From NCBI RefSeq assembly GCF_900167945.1, contig NZ_FUZA01000002.1, forward strand, positions 806,001-870,000: a stretch of DNA of 64,000 nucleotides, given 5' to 3'. Position 1 is the stretch's first letter. Every line of letters begins with the position of its first letter. Positions 61,374-64,000 of this stretch are shown piece after piece. The notes beneath the pieces are model-generated. The model was not told where the DNA came from. It saw only the letters and a list, made by a program, of their open reading frames with translations, and did no database searches. The position numbers and the translations under genes are program-made. This DNA is from Dyadobacter psychrophilus. GTDB taxonomy: Bacteria > Bacteroidota > Bacteroidia > Cytophagales > Spirosomataceae.

Positions 61374-62189
61374 ATGGAAGTTCCGATTAAGAATAAGCTG
61401 TCTGAGAAAGAGCTTTTCAGGATCAAGAGAATGAAAGAGGTGATTAAAACTACCAATCCACATGGTCACAAAGATTATCTTGAAATAATTTATCTGGAGC
61501 AGGGCGCGGGTTTTCATCAGATTGATTTTAACCGTTTTCCTGTCAAACCACACAGCCTGTATCTGGTAATGCCGGGGCAGATCCACAGCTGGGAACTTAC
61601 TGAAATTCCGAAGGGGTTTGTGGCTATGATCCAAAAGGATTTTCTGGTGGAACATCCGCTTTACCATGTGCTTTTTCAAACATTCCCGTTGCCGTTCCCG
61701 AGCGGATTTGACCTGGAAGCAGTAAGTGAAAAGTTCGAGGATATTTTCATAAATATCGAACAAGAATATAATAAAGGTGAAACCAACTACGGCGCGGTAA
61801 TCCAAACCTACTTGCTGCTACTCTTTAATTTACTTAAACGCGAGATCCGTTCGGAGCAGGCGCAGCCATCTCCACCCTTGCTCAAACAGTTCTTCAACTC
61901 ATTGGACGCGAACTTCAGGGTGAACCATGAAACAAAATTTTATGCTGATGGCCTGAATACAACTTCTAAAACGCTGAATGCAGCATGCAAAAAGTTTCTG
62001 GGAATGACTGCCGGTGCGGTAATTAACGAAAAGCTGACAGCCGAATCCAAAAAGCTGCTTCTGTACTCGCATAAGAATTTGACTGAGCTGGCATTTGACC
62101 TTGGTTTTGCGGACGCTTCGCACTTCAATAAGTTCTTCAAGCGCCAGACGGGCGTGCTTCCCGGGGTTTATCGCAAAGGAATTTCCTGA
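61374..62189 (+). CDS. AraC family transcriptional regulator
   Basis: A 271-residue regulator. The N-terminal ~150 residues form an AraC-type cupin sensor ('IIYLEQGAGFHQIDFNRFPV', 'LYLVMPGQIHSWEL'). The C-terminal HTH (about 170-270) has 'LNTTSKTLNAACKKFLGMTAG' and 'NLTELAFDLGFADASHFNKFFKRQTGVLPGVYR', the second HTH being the standard AraC signature. The ligand is unknown. The TonB-dependent receptor gene begins 98 bases downstream in the same direction and is the natural target. Confidence 0.94.
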   Translation: MEVPIKNKLSEKELFRIKRMKEVIKTTNPHGHKDYLEIIYLEQGAGFHQIDFNRFPVKPHSLYLVMPGQIHSWELTEIPKGFVAMIQKDFLVEHPLYHVLFQTFPLPFPSGFDLEAVSEKFEDIFINIEQEYNKGETNYGAVIQTYLLLLFNLLKREIRSEQAQPSPPLLKQFFNSLDANFRVNHETKFYADGLNTTSKTLNAACKKFLGMTAGAVINEKLTAESKKLLLYSHKNLTELAFDLGFADASHFNKFFKRQTGVLPGVYRKGIS

Positions 62190-62239
62190 ATGTACCAGAA
62201 ATCGGCGCTAATGTACAAAGTCTACTGTTCTTGTAGAGT

Positions 62240-62247
62240 TAATTTTG
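62240..62247 (+). promoter_or_regulatory. -7 promoter box for the TonB-dependent receptor gene
   Basis: TAATTTTG, an exact TAnnTTTG match 40 bases before the ATG at 62287. It indicates that the receptor gene has its own promoter in the gap after the AraC gene. Confidence 0.5.
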
Positions 62248-62286
62248 CCAATCTGCTAAATAAGCAGAAACGGCATTTTACTCGAC

Positions 62287-64000
62287 ATGAAATTTTTACG
62301 GCTCACAGCATTCATTTTACTTGCTTCCATATTGACGGTTAGGGCGCAAACGGGCCTGACCATTACCGGTAATGTTATAGACAGACAATCCAGACAGCCT
62401 TTGGCATATTGTTCTGTTGCACTTTTCAAAAGCCAGGATTCGTCACTGGTAACAGGATTGCTAACCTCTGAAAAAGGCTATTTTAAATTTGAAAATATAA
62501 CTTCCGGCCCCTATTATCTTCAATTGCAATACATTGGTTATAACAAGTTAACGGTCCCGGTGCCTGGTGTTTTTTCGCCGGGAAACATTGTAGAGGTTCC
62601 AACCATTGCCATGGAAACGGATCCCAGGACGCTGCAGGAATTGAACGTAACAGCTGATCGGCAGGTGCTGCAAAATAAAGTCGACCGGCAGGTCTATCGG
62701 GCAGACAAGTTTCTTAACGGTCAGGGTGGTACAGCTATTGATATTTTGAAAAACACGCCGTCGGTCACTGTCAACAGCGAAGGCGACATTACATTACGCG
62801 GTTCATCGGGGTTTCTGATTTTAATTAATGGAAAGCCTGTGCAAACAGACGCGGCAACCATTCTTAACCAGATCCCGGCCAATACGATCGAGAATGTGGA
62901 AGTGATCACATCGCCATCTGCCCGTTTTGATCCGGACGGAAAATCGGGCATCATTAATATAACAACCAAGACGGCGCTGGCAGGGTCCAGATCTTTTTCG
63001 GCTAATATGCAAGGCGGCTTACCTGCCGTTCACACTTATCACAATTTGAACAATCCAGTCCGTTTCGGAGTAGACGCAACCTTTAATGTTCGTTCAGAAA
63101 AGTGGGATTTTAGCCTGAGCGGCAATTATTTGCGGAATGATATCGCAGGGCAGCGTACCGGCGACGTGAATACGACGATTGATAACATATTTACCTCATT
63201 CCCATCTGATGGCGAGCGGAGTTTCGTCCGTTATAATTATACGGCCAGAGGTGCTGTTTCTTTCACTCCGCGCCCCAACGATACATTTTCGGCTGGATTC
63301 TACACAGGTTACCGTTCCCAGTCACGCCGTGCGGACATTGTATATAATAACTCAAAAACCGACCTCGCGACCAACGAGACCATCGGAAGCATTACTTACT
63401 TTAATTCAAATGTGGCACGCAAATCGGGCCGGGTAACATTGGGAAATCTGGATTATACACACACCTTTAAAAACAAATCGGCACTTGCTGTTTCTGGGCT
63501 CGTTGAGCATGCCGCTATGGATGGGCTTACAACGAATATCAATCTGCGGGAACCAGGCCGGGGTGAAATCCTGCAAAGCAGCCGGAACCCAAGCAACAAT
63601 CCGCTGAATGCATTGCGGTTGAAAGGGGATTATACCGTCAATGTGGGCCGGGGAAAGTTGGAAACCGGCTATCAATACCGGAATCAGGTTCAGAAAGGCA
63701 CCTTTCAATATCTTGATCTGGATTTGGAAACCGGCGCATTCAATGTTATTCCGGAATTTAGCAGTAATACCAAAGTGACTAACCAGATCCATTCGGTTTA
63801 CGGGCAGTATTCAGCCAAACAAGGCAAAATGGAATATACGGCCGGGTTGCGTTACGAATATTCCAAGCGGGTATTCTTTGCCGACATGGAGGGAGCCAGG
63901 ACGCTGAACTTGTCTAACCTTTTTCCTTCGCTTAACCTGCAATATCAGTTGGCCGAATCGCTTCGTGCACGGGGCGGATACAGTAAACGTGTGCAGCGCG
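62287..64000 (+). CDS. TonB-dependent receptor, outer membrane beta-barrel family (partial)
   Basis: At least 571 residues are visible and the gene runs off the window. The start at 62287 gives a signal peptide ending 'LTVRAQ'. Order: carboxypeptidase-regulatory-like domain (about 22-110, 'ITGNVIDRQSRQPLAYCSVA', 'GPYYLQLQYIGYNKL'), short plug (about 118-225, 'GTAIDILKNTPSVTVNSEGD', 'LILINGKPVQTDAATILNQI', 'IENVEVITSPSARFDPDGKS'), then barrel strands. This is the non-SusC group found beside AraC regulators in Bacteroidota, often for siderophore or peptide uptake. Substrate unknown. Confidence 0.92.
   Translation, partial: MKFLRLTAFILLASILTVRAQTGLTITGNVIDRQSRQPLAYCSVALFKSQDSSLVTGLLTSEKGYFKFENITSGPYYLQLQYIGYNKLTVPVPGVFSPGNIVEVPTIAMETDPRTLQELNVTADRQVLQNKVDRQVYRADKFLNGQGGTAIDILKNTPSVTVNSEGDITLRGSSGFLILINGKPVQTDAATILNQIPANTIENVEVITSPSARFDPDGKSGIINITTKTALAGSRSFSANMQGGLPAVHTYHNLNNPVRFGVDATFNVRSEKWDFSLSGNYLRNDIAGQRTGDVNTTIDNIFTSFPSDGERSFVRYNYTARGAVSFTPRPNDTFSAGFYTGYRSQSRRADIVYNNSKTDLATNETIGSITYFNSNVARKSGRVTLGNLDYTHTFKNKSALAVSGLVEHAAMDGLTTNINLREPGRGEILQSSRNPSNNPLNALRLKGDYTVNVGRGKLETGYQYRNQVQKGTFQYLDLDLETGAFNVIPEFSSNTKVTNQIHSVYGQYSAKQGKMEYTAGLRYEYSKRVFFADMEGARTLNLSNLFPSLNLQYQLAESLRARGGYSKRVQR

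Overview
The window looks like chromosomal DNA of an aerobic, glycan-degrading Bacteroidota of the Cytophagales, with Dyadobacter/Spirosomaceae as my best guess. The signs are two SusC/SusD pairs, a one-piece hybrid two-component regulator, a type IX secretion sorting domain, a MacB/FtsX-like permease without its ATPase, planctomycete-type DUF1553/DUF1501 genes, almost no Shine-Dalgarno sequences, and many perfect TAnnTTTG (-7) promoter boxes. The genus is inference; no rRNA, tRNA, IS element, prophage or CRISPR array was seen.

Layout. 0-6.5 kb: end of a TPR protein, a cation-efflux protein and a SusC/SusD pair, the last two on the minus strand. 6.8-10.2 kb: a plus-strand glycosyltransferase / flippase-like membrane protein / glycosyltransferase operon. 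10.2-15.3 kb: minus-strand choice-of-anchor I lipoprotein, endonuclease/exonuclease/phosphatase-family protein and a GH92 alpha-mannosidase split by a one-base frameshift. 15.5-36.4 kb: a large plus-strand mannose-utilisation locus. 36.5-42 kb: minus-strand amidohydrolase and a 1369-residue hybrid two-component regulator. 42-47.5 kb: two unknown small proteins, a YceI protein, a secreted three-CBM protein and a luciferase-like oxidoreductase. 47.8-52.7 kb: a two-gene cassette encoding a small protein and a 1061-residue M64 peptidase/VWA protein, then a TM1410-like glycosidase. 52.7-64 kb: permease, ArsR plus old-yellow-enzyme pair, a toxin-antitoxin pair in line with a membrane dipeptidase, a Tat-type unknown protein, small membrane and coiled-coil proteins, AraC regulator and the start of a TonB-dependent receptor.

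How the central locus may work (inference from families and order). GH92 exo-alpha-mannosidases release mannose from alpha-mannosides; SusC/SusD import oligosaccharides across the outer membrane; the sugar-porter MFS protein carries the monosaccharide inward; the ROK kinase phosphorylates it; the class I mannose-6-phosphate isomerase makes fructose-6-phosphate. A GntR regulator sits inside the locus, and palindromes related to TTTGTATATACAAA lie upstream of three of its transcription units. The hybrid regulator at 37.9-42.0 kb may be a second control layer. Embedded in the same locus is a DUF1549/DUF1553 protein, a Tat-exported DUF1501 protein and a membrane protein with a c-type haem motif, an association of unknown function.

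The most unusual items are that haem/DUF1501 trio, the M64-VWA cassette whose large protein lacks a visible signal peptide, the isomerase carrying an N-terminal kinase-like domain with no recognisable P-loop, the broken GH92 gene, and the toxin-antitoxin operon reading straight into a dipeptidase gene.
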